From Rhodococcus sp. Leaf247 (GTDB lineage Bacteria > Actinomycetota > Actinomycetes > Mycobacteriales > Mycobacteriaceae), in assembly GCF_001426185.1 (NCBI RefSeq), contig NZ_LMRP01000001.1:248483-312482 (forward strand): a stretch of 64,000 nt of DNA, written 5' to 3'. Positions 1-8,298 of this stretch are shown here, one piece after another. The position numbers were made by a program, and so were the translations under genes. Numbering within the stretch: the first letter of the stretch is position 1; every line of letters begins with the position of its first letter. Below the pieces are notes generated by a model. The model had not been told where the DNA came from, ran no database searches, and was given only the letters and a program-made list of their open reading frames with translations.

Positions 1-1191
1 CAACTCGCCGGCGTCCCCGCGCCCGCCTCGGCCTGGGAGTCGCTCATCCTGCCGCAACGCGTCCGGGACTACTCCCCCGCAATGCTCGACGAGCTGACCG
101 CTACCGGCGAAGTCGTGTGGTCCGGCCACGGCGCGATCTCCTCGAAGGACGGGTGGATCTGCCTCCATCCCGCCGACGCCGCACCGGTGACGCTGCCGCC
201 CGCCAAGGACGACGAACTGACGGACTTGCAGCAGACCGTGCTGCAGGTGCTCTCGGGCGGCGGCGCGTACTTCTTCCGACAGCTGTCCGACACCGTCGGG
301 CAGCTGCACCAAACCGAGTCCGGCGCACCGGCCGACGACCCGACTCTGGTTGCGGCGCTGTGGGATCTGGTGTGGACTGGGCACCTGACCAACGACACGT
401 TCGCCCCGCTGCGAGCGCTGCTGCACGGCACCACCCGTTCCGCGCCGAGCCACCGCCCCGCTCGGCGCTCGCCTCGGGCGCGGTCCTACCAACGTTTCGC
501 GCGACCCTCCCTCCCGACGCGCACGGGCCCGCCCTCCGCGGGTGGTCGGTGGGCGCTGCTCCCGGAGGCCGAGTCCGACCCCACCATTCGGGCACACGCC
601 ACCTCGGACATCCTGCTCGAGCGGTACGGCGTCGTGACCCGAGGGTCCGTCATGAACGAGGGCGTCCCCGGCGGTTTCGGCGGTGTCTACAAGGTGCTCA
701 CCGGCTTCGAGGACAGCGGCCGCGCGCGACGCGGGTACTTCGTCGACTCGCTCGGCGGCGCCCAGTTCTCCACCTCGGACGTCGTCGACCGACTGCGAAG
801 CGAGTCCGAACGGCCCGTCGGGGCCGTGGCCCTCGCCGCCACCGACCCCGCCAATCCGTACGGCGCCGCGCTGCCCTGGCCGAAGAGTCCCGTGGATGCA
901 GCGTCGGGCCACCGCCCCGGGCGCAAGGCCGGCGCTCTCGTCGTCATGGTGGACGGCGAACTCGTGCTCTACGTCGAGCGCGGCGGCAAGACGGTGCTCA
1001 CCTTCACCGAGGAGCGCGACGTGCTCGTCACCGCGGCGTCGGCTCTTGTGTCGTTGGTGACCACCAGGTCCGTCGACAAGCTGGTGATCGAACGCACCGA
1101 CGGGAGCGACATCCACGGCTCCGTCTTCGCGACGATCCTCACCGAAGCGGGCTTCTCGGCGACGCCGCGTGGCCTCCGGATCAGGGCCTGA
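1..1191 (+). CDS. lhr: ATP-dependent helicase Lhr, C-terminal part (5' truncated by window)
   Basis: The reading frame is open from base 1, so only the last 396 residues of a protein usually near 1500 residues are here. The first residues (AWESLILPQRVRDYSPAML, then the WSGHG motif) belong to the C-terminal region of actinobacterial Lhr, the large DEAD/H superfamily-2 3'-5' helicase involved in DNA repair. The helicase core lies upstream of the window. The final ~100 residues contain the usual end of the family (VYVERGGKT-like and a closing GLRIRA). The downstream nei2 starts 3 nt after the stop, so the two DNA-repair genes are probably co-transcribed, as in mycobacteria. The ATG at 82 is internal and is not the start. 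Confidence 0.93.
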   Translation, partial: QLAGVPAPASAWESLILPQRVRDYSPAMLDELTATGEVVWSGHGAISSKDGWICLHPADAAPVTLPPAKDDELTDLQQTVLQVLSGGGAYFFRQLSDTVGQLHQTESGAPADDPTLVAALWDLVWTGHLTNDTFAPLRALLHGTTRSAPSHRPARRSPRARSYQRFARPSLPTRTGPPSAGGRWALLPEAESDPTIRAHATSDILLERYGVVTRGSVMNEGVPGGFGGVYKVLTGFEDSGRARRGYFVDSLGGAQFSTSDVVDRLRSESERPVGAVALAATDPANPYGAALPWPKSPVDAASGHRPGRKAGALVVMVDGELVLYVERGGKTVLTFTEERDVLVTAASALVSLVTTRSVDKLVIERTDGSDIHGSVFATILTEAGFSATPRGLRIRA

Positions 1192-1194
1192 TCC

Positions 1195-1974
1195 ATGCCC
1201 GAAGGCGACACCGTCTGGCGCACGGCCAACAGTCTGCGCGACGCACTCGACGGCAAGGTTCTCACGACGTGTGATGTCCGCGTGCCGCGCTACGCCACGG
1301 TCGACTTCACCGGCGAGACAGTGGAATCGGTTCTCTCGGCGGGAAAGCATCTCGTCATCGAGGTCGGCGGCAAGGTCATCCACTCCCATCTGAAGATGGA
1401 AGGTGCGTGGCACGTCTACCAGCCGGACACACCGTGGAGACGGCCCGCCTACCAAGCGCGCATCGTGCTGGGAACGAGTGACCGAGTCGCGGTCGGATTC
1501 GAACTCGGCGTCGTGGAGATACTGGATACCGTCGAGGAAGCGGTCGGGTATCTCGGTCCGGATCTGCTAGGGCCCCTGTGGGATCCGGCGGAGGCCCTCG
1601 CGAATCTCGAAGCGGAGCCCGACAGGCCGATCGGTCTGGCTCTGCTCGACCAACGCGTCATCGCCGGTCTGGGGAACGTCTACCGCAACGAGATCCTGTT
1701 CCTGCGCGGCGTCGATCCCCACACTCCCGTTGCCGAGGCGGGCAATCTGGCCAAGATGATCGATCTGTCCCACCGGACGATCACGGCCAACAAGAACCGC
1801 AACGCGCGCACCTTCACCGGTGATCTTCGTGCGGGCCGGCACTTCTGGGTCTACGGCCGGGAGAACAAGCCGTGCCGCCGATGCGGAACGCGCATCCGCG
1901 AGGGGCTGCTCGGCGACAACCCGCTCGAAGAGCGGCAGATCTACTGGTGCCCGAGGTGCCAACCTGCTCCGTGA
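1195..1974 (+). CDS. nei2: Endonuclease VIII-type DNA glycosylase Nei2
   Basis: Fpg/Nei-family bifunctional DNA glycosylase/AP lyase of 259 residues that removes oxidised bases. The chain begins MPEGDT, giving the catalytic Pro and Glu after Met removal. The helix-two-turn-helix segment (GLGNVYRNEILF) lies near residue 160, and a C-terminal zinc finger of four cysteines (CRRCG ... WCPRC) near residues 225-256. The ATG sits 3 nt after the lhr stop, which indicates a repair operon. The length and intact zinc finger suggest a functional enzyme. MutM is an alternative, but MPEGDT rather than MPELPE favours Nei. Confidence 0.93.
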   Translation: MPEGDTVWRTANSLRDALDGKVLTTCDVRVPRYATVDFTGETVESVLSAGKHLVIEVGGKVIHSHLKMEGAWHVYQPDTPWRRPAYQARIVLGTSDRVAVGFELGVVEILDTVEEAVGYLGPDLLGPLWDPAEALANLEAEPDRPIGLALLDQRVIAGLGNVYRNEILFLRGVDPHTPVAEAGNLAKMIDLSHRTITANKNRNARTFTGDLRAGRHFWVYGRENKPCRRCGTRIREGLLGDNPLEERQIYWCPRCQPAP

Positions 1975-1987
1975 ACCGGCTGTCCGG

Positions 1988-2650
1988 TCACGACTTCTCG
2001 GGCACCTCCGGCGCACCCAGTCGCGCCGAGGCGTCGAGCATCGTCTCGGTCCGATCCCGGTGCGAGGTAGCCGGAGTCGTGGTGTCCGGCCAGTCCTCGA
2101 TCTCCGCCAGCGCCCAGTCGCTCCACTCGACGATGTGCGAGAAGTGTCCGACCATGAAGCGATTTGCGAGAGCCATCAGGTGCTGACGCTCGGGAAACGT
2201 CGCGATGGTGGTGTCTCGCAGCGTGACGGCGTGCCGCCCGAAGAGTCGGCGGGTGGCGTCGGCCTGCTCCCGCATCGTCCGCAGGTTGCCGCGCAGGTCC
2301 TCGATGGAACCCTGCTCGGCGAACAGCACCCGCATCATGCCCTCGAACTCGAGGGCCGACGGGCGAGACTTCTCCGCCAACCATGCCGTCAGGGCTGCGC
2401 ACCCCTCGTCAGTGATCGAGTAGACGGTACGGGGACGCGCGCCCACGGCATCTGCTCTCGCAGACACGAGCCCGCGCTCGAGCAACTTCTTCGGCGCGTT
2501 GTAGTGCTGCCGTCCCGCCCGAGGCCACAGTTCGCCGACACCACGACCGAACAGTTCCGAGATGTCGTACGCGGTCAGGTCCCGCGACACCAACATGCCG
2601 AGCACGACGTACGACGTCGTGGTGAGGTCGCCCTGAGCCACCGGTTCCAC
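1988..2650 (-). CDS. PadR-family transcriptional regulator
   Basis: A 220-residue protein with an N-terminal winged helix (about residues 10-90; TSYVVLGMLVSRDLTAYDI, then a wing ending in RTVYSITDEG) and a C-terminal helical Vir-like dimerisation region, the PadR layout. Several PadR proteins repress phenolic acid decarboxylase. A padC gene lies 15 kb away at 17300-17818, but nothing in the sequence ties this regulator to it. The direct neighbours are two serine hydrolases transcribed in the same direction, with 27 nt between their 3' end and this start, so it may be the last gene of that unit. The target is unknown. Confidence 0.85.
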   Translation of the reverse strand: MEPVAQGDLTTTSYVVLGMLVSRDLTAYDISELFGRGVGELWPRAGRQHYNAPKKLLERGLVSARADAVGARPRTVYSITDEGCAALTAWLAEKSRPSALEFEGMMRVLFAEQGSIEDLRGNLRTMREQADATRRLFGRHAVTLRDTTIATFPERQHLMALANRFMVGHFSHIVEWSDWALAEIEDWPDTTTPATSHRDRTETMLDASARLGAPEVPEKS

Positions 2651-2677
2651 CTCTGGATTTCTCCCCCGGTAGCGAGC

Positions 2678-3985
2678 CTACTTGCCGGTGTCCTCCGCCA
2701 CCTCGTCGATGTCGTCGGCTGTGTCCTCGGCGCCGGAAGACGGCCCGGACTGCTGCGCATACAGGGCTTTCGCCAGCGACCCGGCCAGCGCCGCCGCCGG
2801 CGCACTCCCGTCCGTTCCGGGCGCCATGTTCGCCCAGACCACCATCGTCAGGTCGTTGACCGGGTCGTACCCCATGAAGGAGTTGTACCCGGGCATCTCG
2901 CCGATGTGTCCGAACATCGGTCCCATCTGCGCGAGCCCGTAGCCGTACCCGGCAGAGGACGGGTTGTCGGGATCGGTCGGCTGCACACTGTCCATCCGCA
3001 CCGTCTGGGTGTCCGCGTCGAGCAGGTCGCCCCTGACCAACGCCCGGACCCACGTGGCCAGATCGTTCGCCGTCGAGATGCCCTGGCCGGCCGAACTCGT
3101 CCACGACGGGTTGTCGTTCGTGGTGTCCCTCGGCTGGACCGAGCCGGCGTCGATCGCAGCGATCCGGTCCGGGGACAGCGCTTCCTTGCCCTCCCCGAGA
3201 GTTTCGACATTGCCGCTGTAGCTGTACCCGCGGGTGAACGGCGCCGGGATGCTCGTATCGGTGGTGGCGGGATACGACGTCCCCGCCAATGCCAGCGGAC
3301 CGAAGAGCCTGTCCTGGAAGATCCGGTCGATGGGCTTGCCGTCGAGCTTCTCGGCGATCAGTCCGAGCAGCACGGTGTTGGTGTTGGAGTAGCTGTAGCC
3401 CTCTCCCGGTGGGAAGTTCGGCGGGTTGCTCAGCCCCAGTGCGACGAGTTCCTCGGCGCTCCACACCCGGCCGGGGTCGGTGTCGAGTGCCTCGTTGAGC
3501 TCCACGGTCTGGGTGTAGCTGAAGAGCCCACTGCGCATGTCGAGCAACTGCCCGATCGTGATGGCATCACCGTTCGGCACATCGGGCCGGAACTTGCTCA
3601 CCGGATCGTCGACGGACAGCAACCCCTCCTGGACCATCTGCAGGATGACCGTGCCCGTCCACGTCTTCGTGTTCGACCCGATCCGCACCTTGGTGTCGAG
3701 AGTCGGGGCCTCCGACCGATCGGCCGCCACCGAACCCCAAGTCTTGACGTACTCACCGTCCGGCGTGGTGATCAGCACGACCATGCCGATCTCCCGCGAC
3801 GTCGTGGCGACGTCCTCGACCATCGCATCGAGAGCTGCGGGATCGAGTGGCAGGAGAGCCGATTCGGTCGCTGACGACGTGACCGGCGCCGGCGCCTCGC
3901 CGCTGCTGGACGAGCAGCCCGCGATGAAGATCAGGGCAGAGGCCGTCGCTATACCGACGGAACGAGAGACAGTGCGAACAGTCAT
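2678..3985 (-). CDS. Serine hydrolase lipoprotein (class C beta-lactamase / D-Ala-D-Ala carboxypeptidase fold)
   Basis: A 435-residue exported lipoprotein. The signal peptide ends in a lipobox (FIAGC, Cys24), followed by a Ser-rich linker. The penicillin-binding-like fold shows SNTK (Ser104 nucleophile, Lys107), YSN (Tyr199) and an HIG triad near residue 375. Family members are low-molecular-weight PBPs, esterases or beta-lactamase-like enzymes, and the substrate cannot be read from the sequence. The start overlaps the stop of the upstream paralogue by 4 nt (ATGA), so the two are translationally coupled. Beta-lactam resistance is possible but unsupported. Confidence 0.88.
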   Translation of the reverse strand: MTVRTVSRSVGIATASALIFIAGCSSSSGEAPAPVTSSATESALLPLDPAALDAMVEDVATTSREIGMVVLITTPDGEYVKTWGSVAADRSEAPTLDTKVRIGSNTKTWTGTVILQMVQEGLLSVDDPVSKFRPDVPNGDAITIGQLLDMRSGLFSYTQTVELNEALDTDPGRVWSAEELVALGLSNPPNFPPGEGYSYSNTNTVLLGLIAEKLDGKPIDRIFQDRLFGPLALAGTSYPATTDTSIPAPFTRGYSYSGNVETLGEGKEALSPDRIAAIDAGSVQPRDTTNDNPSWTSSAGQGISTANDLATWVRALVRGDLLDADTQTVRMDSVQPTDPDNPSSAGYGYGLAQMGPMFGHIGEMPGYNSFMGYDPVNDLTMVVWANMAPGTDGSAPAAALAGSLAKALYAQQSGPSSGAEDTADDIDEVAEDTGK

Positions 3986-5565
3986 GAGCGTGTGAACCTT
4001 CCGAGTCCCTGCTTGTCGAGGTATTCGACCGTGAACGAGGCGGGAGCACCGTTCGCGATCTCGAACGTGATCCCGGTCGGGCCGACCGCGTTCTCGCCGG
4101 ACGTCTCGAAGAAGTAGGTATCACCGTCGTAATGGGTGAGGGGGTACGTCAGCTGACCGTCCTTGCCGACGGTGAGCGTGAGCCGATCACCGTCCGCCGA
4201 GACCCGTGCCGGTCCGTGGAACGGGCTGTCGAACATTCCGACGTACTCGGTCGCGGGACGAGCAGGGGTCACCGAGGCCGGCGGTGTCGCGTAGTCGACC
4301 GGCGACGCCTCCTCCTCTGCGATCCCGTCGAAGATCCCGGCGATCAGCGGTGCCCAGTCGACGGTCTGCCGACCGTTCCGCACCTGGTCGATGAACTGCG
4401 CGGCAACAGTTTCCGAGCCCCCGACCGGTGCCGAGTTGGACAGGACGACGATGCCCAGCTGTTCACTCGGCAACATGAACACGGTGGTGCTCGCCCCGAG
4501 GGCGAACGCTCCGGAATGCGACAGCTCGACCCGCCCCTTGTCGTCCGTACCCACGTTGAATCCCAACCCGTAGAACGAGTCCCGTGCGCCCTCCGTCCTG
4601 GACGCGCCCGACAGGGAGTGCGAGGTGTGCGTGTACTGCAGTGCGTCCGCGTCCACGATGCGACGCCCCTCGAACTCTCCCCCGCCGAGTTCCATGCGGA
4701 TCCACTTCGTCATGTCGTCGACGGACGAACTCGCTCCGCCGGCGGGTGACTGATTGTCGGGCTCGCGGACGTACTTCGCTTCCCACTCGGTGGTCGAACC
4801 GTCGGCGAGCACGTGGTTCACCGCATGGTTGGGCGAGTTCGCCCAATCCTCGAATCGTGACGAGGTGTCGGCCATGCCGAGGGGCTCGTAGATGCGACGC
4901 CGAGACAGCTCGGGCCAGTCGGTGCCCTGCGCCTTCGCTGCGGCGTTGCCGGCGGCGGTGAACCCGAAGTTCGTGTACGCGTAGCTGTCCCGGAACGACG
5001 CCAGCGGGAGCTGGTCGAGTCGGCCCATGATGTCGTCGTAGTCGTACCCGAAATCCTCGAGGACGTCTCCGGCATGATCCGGCAGACCCGATCGGTGCGA
5101 GAGCAGATCGACGAACGTCGCGTGCTCGCTCACATACGGATCCGCTACCGCGAATTCGGGCTCGTACCTCTCCACGGGATCGGCCCAGTCGACCGCTCCG
5201 TCTCCGACCGAGGCAGCGATGACGCTGGACGCGACCGGCTTCGACACCGACGCGAGCTGGAACCGGGTGTGCGTGTCGACAGGCTCGTCGGTACCGACCC
5301 TGCGGACACCGAATCCCCGCGAGTACAGCACCTCGTCCTGGTACACGACGGCAGCCGCGACTCCCGGCGTCCCGGTCCGCGCCATCATCGCCTCGACGTA
5401 CCCGTCGAGATCGCCGACGGCCGCGTCGACGTCCGCGCGGTCGATCTGGGCGGCAGGGACGGCCGGCGGGCTGTCCGCGAGTGGCTCCGGCGACGCCTCC
5501 TCCGAGCTGCATCCCGCTGCCACCAAGGCCAGCGTCAGTACCGTCGCAGCAATTCTCGCGGCCAT
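3982..5565 (-). CDS. Serine hydrolase lipoprotein with C-terminal lipocalin-like domain
   Basis: A 527-residue paralogue of the downstream gene. The ATG at 5565 was chosen over one 45 nt upstream because a GGGGAAG ribosome site precedes it and it yields a clean signal peptide with lipobox (VAAGC, Cys19). The catalytic Ser106-V-S-Lys109, a YTN motif and an HSG triad identify the class C beta-lactamase/esterase fold. The last ~100 residues form a beta-rich DUF3471-like domain, often fused to such enzymes. Start/stop overlap with the next gene indicates one operon. The native substrate is unknown. Confidence 0.87.
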   Translation of the reverse strand: MAARIAATVLTLALVAAGCSSEEASPEPLADSPPAVPAAQIDRADVDAAVGDLDGYVEAMMARTGTPGVAAAVVYQDEVLYSRGFGVRRVGTDEPVDTHTRFQLASVSKPVASSVIAASVGDGAVDWADPVERYEPEFAVADPYVSEHATFVDLLSHRSGLPDHAGDVLEDFGYDYDDIMGRLDQLPLASFRDSYAYTNFGFTAAGNAAAKAQGTDWPELSRRRIYEPLGMADTSSRFEDWANSPNHAVNHVLADGSTTEWEAKYVREPDNQSPAGGASSSVDDMTKWIRMELGGGEFEGRRIVDADALQYTHTSHSLSGASRTEGARDSFYGLGFNVGTDDKGRVELSHSGAFALGASTTVFMLPSEQLGIVVLSNSAPVGGSETVAAQFIDQVRNGRQTVDWAPLIAGIFDGIAEEEASPVDYATPPASVTPARPATEYVGMFDSPFHGPARVSADGDRLTLTVGKDGQLTYPLTHYDGDTYFFETSGENAVGPTGITFEIANGAPASFTVEYLDKQGLGRFTRS

Positions 5566-5655
5566 CTCGTCTTCCCCGTTCGACGTGCCGAGTCTCCGTC
5601 CCACGAACATGGGCCGGAGACCGATCGGTTCGAGACCCTACGCCGACTGTGTACT

Positions 5656-5678
5656 TTGCACCATGCAAGTTGCACCAT
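5656..5678. promoter_or_regulatory. Repeated TTGCACCAT motif upstream of the serine-hydrolase operon
   Basis: Two direct copies of TTGCACCAT (5656-5664 and 5670-5678) overlap a TTGCA-N3-TGCAA inverted repeat (5656-5668). They lie in the short region between the divergent serine-hydrolase operon and the DUF2945 gene. The position suits a repressor operator, but no regulator is assigned. Confidence 0.35.
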
Positions 5679-5771
5679 CGACTACAAGACGGTCGTGTGT
5701 GCCGACAGCACTTCCCGGGTATGAGCCCCACAACCGGACAAGAGGGATCGGCAGACGGAAGGAACCGACAC

Positions 5772-5987
5772 ATGTCGAAGGACGAGTTCAGCAAGGGCGA
5801 CAAGGTCGAGTGGAAGACGCACGGCACCAAGACCGAAGGCGAGGTGGTCGAGAAGATCACCTCCGAGACCGAAGCCGGTGGGCGCACGGTCAAGGCGTCG
5901 AAGGACGACCCGCAGTACCGAGTGGAGAGTGACAAGTCCGGCAAGGACGCGGTGCACAAGCCCTCCGCGCTCGATCCGAAGGACTGA
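5772..5987 (+). CDS. DUF2945 / Hva1-TUDOR small protein
   Basis: A 71-residue, highly charged protein (KGDKVEWKTHGTKTEGEV ... DPQYRVESDKSGK...AVHKPSAL) matching the DUF2945 family, whose fold resembles a Tudor/SH3 barrel. Family members are small, soluble and of unknown function, sometimes named hypervirulence-associated. The ATG at 5772 has a GGAAGGAA ribosome site 8-14 nt upstream. Longer starts in this frame lack that signal and code in the antisense of the upstream gene. It is a single-gene unit that converges on the GGDEF gene. Confidence 0.82.
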   Translation: MSKDEFSKGDKVEWKTHGTKTEGEVVEKITSETEAGGRTVKASKDDPQYRVESDKSGKDAVHKPSALDPKD

Positions 5988-5992
5988 CCCAC

Positions 5993-6961
5993 TCACGCCT
6001 GCTCGTCGACGCCGGCTCTCCTCCGCTTCACCTGGTAGAGGTCGGTGTCGGCGCGTGCGAGAACGTCCGACGCCGGCTCGCCGGGGAACGCGGACGACGC
6101 GCTACCGACGCTGACGTGGGGGAAGGCGGCGGCGGTGGCGGCGACGAAGGCGCGGCTCACGGTCGGCGAAGCACCGTGCACGACTGCCGCGAACTCGTCG
6201 CCGCCCAGTCTCGCGATCACCGTCCCCGGTGGTGCCAGATCGGACCACGAGCGGGCGAGTGAGATCAACAATCGGTCGCCCGCAAGATGACCGGACGTGT
6301 CGTTGATGGCTTTGAAGCCGTCGACGTCCAGCGCGACGACGGTGATCGACGACGTCGTCACCTCGCTGATGGCCATCTCCCACCCCGCCCGATTCCGCAC
6401 ACCGGTGAGCGGGTCCGTGTGGGACGCGTCGATGAGCGCCCTGGTCACCGATCCGAACGCCTCGGCCGCTCCGACGATCGCGACCACGAAGACCAGGTAG
6501 CTGATGGGATACAGCTGGGCGGGGGACGCGGCGGCAGCCCCGCAGACCGCCACCACGAGCACGATCACCAGGACCTGAGCGACCGTCCGGTCGTGGAAGG
6601 CGCGGATGTACATGGCCAGGAACATCACCGCGATCAGGCACATGAACTGCGATGCGGTGAGCACATGGAAGACCATGACAGCGGGCGTCGCGATCATGGC
6701 GGCGCCCACGGCGATACCGAGAGCGACGCGTCCGCGCGGCCGGACCGCCAGGACGAGCAGCGCCGCCACCCCGACGACGACGGCCACCACGCCGCCCGCC
6801 ACCGGTGACGTCACCCGGTCGCCGTGCGGAAGCAGCGAGACGGTCACTCCCACTGCATACAGCGATGTCGTGACGGCCAGATACTGGCGCAGCAGGCGGG
6901 TGCGGAGTTGGGCGGTTCCGTGCCGAACACCAGGTGGCTGGACGCCGTCGACGGACCGCAT
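5993..6961 (-). CDS. Membrane-bound GGDEF diguanylate cyclase
   Basis: A 322-residue protein predicted to make cyclic di-GMP at the membrane. Residues ~25-170 form about six hydrophobic segments. Residues ~180-318 form a GGDEF domain with the signature DPLTGVRNRAG, the metal/nucleotide segment LDVDGFKAIND, and an intact GGDEF at residues 253-257. The RxxD inhibitory site expected five residues before GGDEF is absent, so product feedback is unlikely. The start (ATG 6961) lies 46 nt after the aminotransferase 3' fragment. The open frame continues further upstream, but that part is antisense-like to the aminotransferase. Confidence 0.85.
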   Translation of the reverse strand: MRSVDGVQPPGVRHGTAQLRTRLLRQYLAVTTSLYAVGVTVSLLPHGDRVTSPVAGGVVAVVVGVAALLVLAVRPRGRVALGIAVGAAMIATPAVMVFHVLTASQFMCLIAVMFLAMYIRAFHDRTVAQVLVIVLVVAVCGAAAASPAQLYPISYLVFVVAIVGAAEAFGSVTRALIDASHTDPLTGVRNRAGWEMAISEVTTSSITVVALDVDGFKAINDTSGHLAGDRLLISLARSWSDLAPPGTVIARLGGDEFAAVVHGASPTVSRAFVAATAAAFPHVSVGSASSAFPGEPASDVLARADTDLYQVKRRRAGVDEQA

Positions 6962-7007
6962 GCCGACACGATGCCAGGTTCGGCGGGAGTCGGAAAACCG
7001 GAGAGGG

Positions 7008-7699
7008 CTACCGCGCGTCGTGCGCCGCGGCCAGGCGTCGCACGGCCTCCTGCAGCTCGGCCTCGGTCGACGTCGCGAAGCAGACGCGCAACGCGGTACC
7101 GAGTTCGTCGCCATCGTCCGGATCGAAGGCGCGACCGGGAACGTACGCGACGCCGCGGTCCAGCGCTGCCGGCAGCAGCGCCGACGTGTCCGTGCCGTCG
7201 GTGAACTGCACCCACAGGAACATCCCGCCGCGGGCCGCATCGACCTCGATCGCCGAACCGAGTTCGCTGCGTAGTGCTCCGACCAACACCTCCGCCCGTG
7301 CCGAGTAGACCGCACGCACGTCGTCCAGGTGCTGTCGCAACCACGGCTCGTCGGCGAGCAGGTCCGCCGCGACCAGTTGCGTCAACGACGACCCGCACAG
7401 ATCGGCGCTCTGCTTGATCCGCTCCACGGCGTCGCACACCGGTCGGGCCGCGGTGAGCCACCCGACGCGCAACGACGGTGCGAGGATCTTGGACGCCGAG
7501 CCCAGACGGATCACCCGATCGGACGCGATGGGGCCCGGCGGGGGTGCGTCGAACCACACGTCGCCGTAGGGATCGTCGTCGACGACCCAGAAGCCGTACC
7601 GTTCCGCGAGGTCGACGAGGGCGTGGCGACGCCCGATCGACAGCACTCCCCCGCGAGGATTGTGGAAGTTGCTGACGGTGTGCACGGCGCGAGTGCTTC
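7008..7699 (-). pseudogene. PLP-dependent aminotransferase, 3' fragment (carries the catalytic lysine)
   Basis: This is the C-terminal ~228 residues of a fold-type I aminotransferase of the MocR/2-aminoadipate-aminotransferase type. It starts in frame at RAVHTVSNFHNPRGG, keeps the cofactor-binding DDDPYGD and the Schiff-base segment GSASKILAPSLRVGW with the PLP lysine, and ends normally at 7008. The N-terminal half is 3.6 kb away at 11282-11785 on the same strand. Together they make ~395 residues, the usual family length. An inserted element separates them, so the gene is inactive unless the element excises. The exact junction is uncertain by a few bases (7691-7699). Confidence 0.9.
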
Positions 7700-7710
7700 T
7701 ATCTCCTTCG
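7700..7710 (+). repeat. Left inverted repeat of the insertion
   Basis: TATCTCCTTCG, matching the right-edge copy on the opposite strand at 10 of 11 positions. It lies within 10 nt of the point where aminotransferase coding stops. Confidence 0.55.
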
Positions 7711-7805
7711 CAAGCTGAGCCGAGGCTCCGGTCTGCGCCGATGACTCGCAGCGACGGTGCTTGCTGTGCAGCCCGCGGACCCGAACCGTCACAACGGCGA
7801 AAGAG

Positions 7806-7841
7806 GGAAGCCCTCGACCGGATGGCCGAGGGCTTCCTTTT
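7806..7841 (+). terminator. Rho-independent terminator inside the left edge of the insertion
   Basis: Perfect 11-bp stem (7806-7816 with 7827-7837; GGAAGCCCTCG and its complement), 10-nt loop, then TTTT. As a plus-strand terminator it would stop transcription running from the aminotransferase side into the element. On the minus strand the hairpin lies just past the small membrane-protein gene and could end it too. Confidence 0.75.
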
Positions 7842-7861
7842 CAACATGCTCTAGCGGCAGA

Positions 7862-8221
7862 CTAGGCCCGCCCTCCGCGGCTCAGGGATTGCGCCACCAG
7901 GCGCTTCGCCACGTCTAGTGGCAAGCCGGGGGTCGAGACGCGCAACGCCCGAATCGCGGCCACTTCGTTTTGCTCCGCCGAAACCACTCGATCGACTTCT
8001 TCGCCAGTTGGCGTCGGACCTACCCAGGCTTCGGCTGGTTGCCGAGGCGACTCTCTTCTATCCAGTAGGTAGATGACGCCGAACATTACTCCGACCGCCA
8101 GAGCTCCGACTGAGATCCACCAGGATCCCTCGACCAAAGCGCCGACGACCAGGACCGCGACTGCTATTTCTAGCGCGACAATGAAAAACAGTCTTGTTCT
8201 GGCGTATTCGATGAAATTCAT
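7862..8221 (-). CDS. Small two-TM membrane protein, hypothetical
   Basis: A 119-residue protein that I do not recognise. Residues ~10-30 and ~33-52 are hydrophobic helices in a hairpin, followed by an RRES-containing basic turn and a cytoplasmic tail with a helical stretch (VDRVVSAEQNEVAAIRALR). It starts at ATG 8221 after a GGGGGTGTCCGGGA stretch. It lies inside the insertion, 77 nt downstream of the LGFP-repeat gene on the same strand, so the two may be co-expressed passengers. Coding is plausible from length, a reasonable start and a hydrophobic pattern. No function is assigned. Confidence 0.6.
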   Translation of the reverse strand: MNFIEYARTRLFFIVALEIAVAVLVVGALVEGSWWISVGALAVGVMFGVIYLLDRRESPRQPAEAWVGPTPTGEEVDRVVSAEQNEVAAIRALRVSTPGLPLDVAKRLVAQSLSRGGRA

Positions 8222-8298
8222 TCCCGGACACCCCCGCTTCCATCTCGGATGTAGCTCATATTACCGATGATTCTCTTGTTTGAACGGTCAGGCAAGTG

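Noticed and set aside
1820..3874. Long plus-strand ORF of 684 codons opposite the serine hydrolase
   Set aside because: It is the antisense of the serine hydrolase and PadR genes and overlaps nei2. The sequence is Arg/His-rich with no motif, a typical high-GC shadow.
2678..5565. Beta-lactam resistance genes
   Set aside because: The catalytic motifs fit the broad class C/esterase family, and nothing distinguishes true beta-lactamases here.
7740..7860. Possible tRNA remnant or att site near the left edge of the insertion
   Set aside because: The hairpin is a terminator with U-run; no T-loop GTTCRA motif or acceptor stem was found, and no integrase gene is present.
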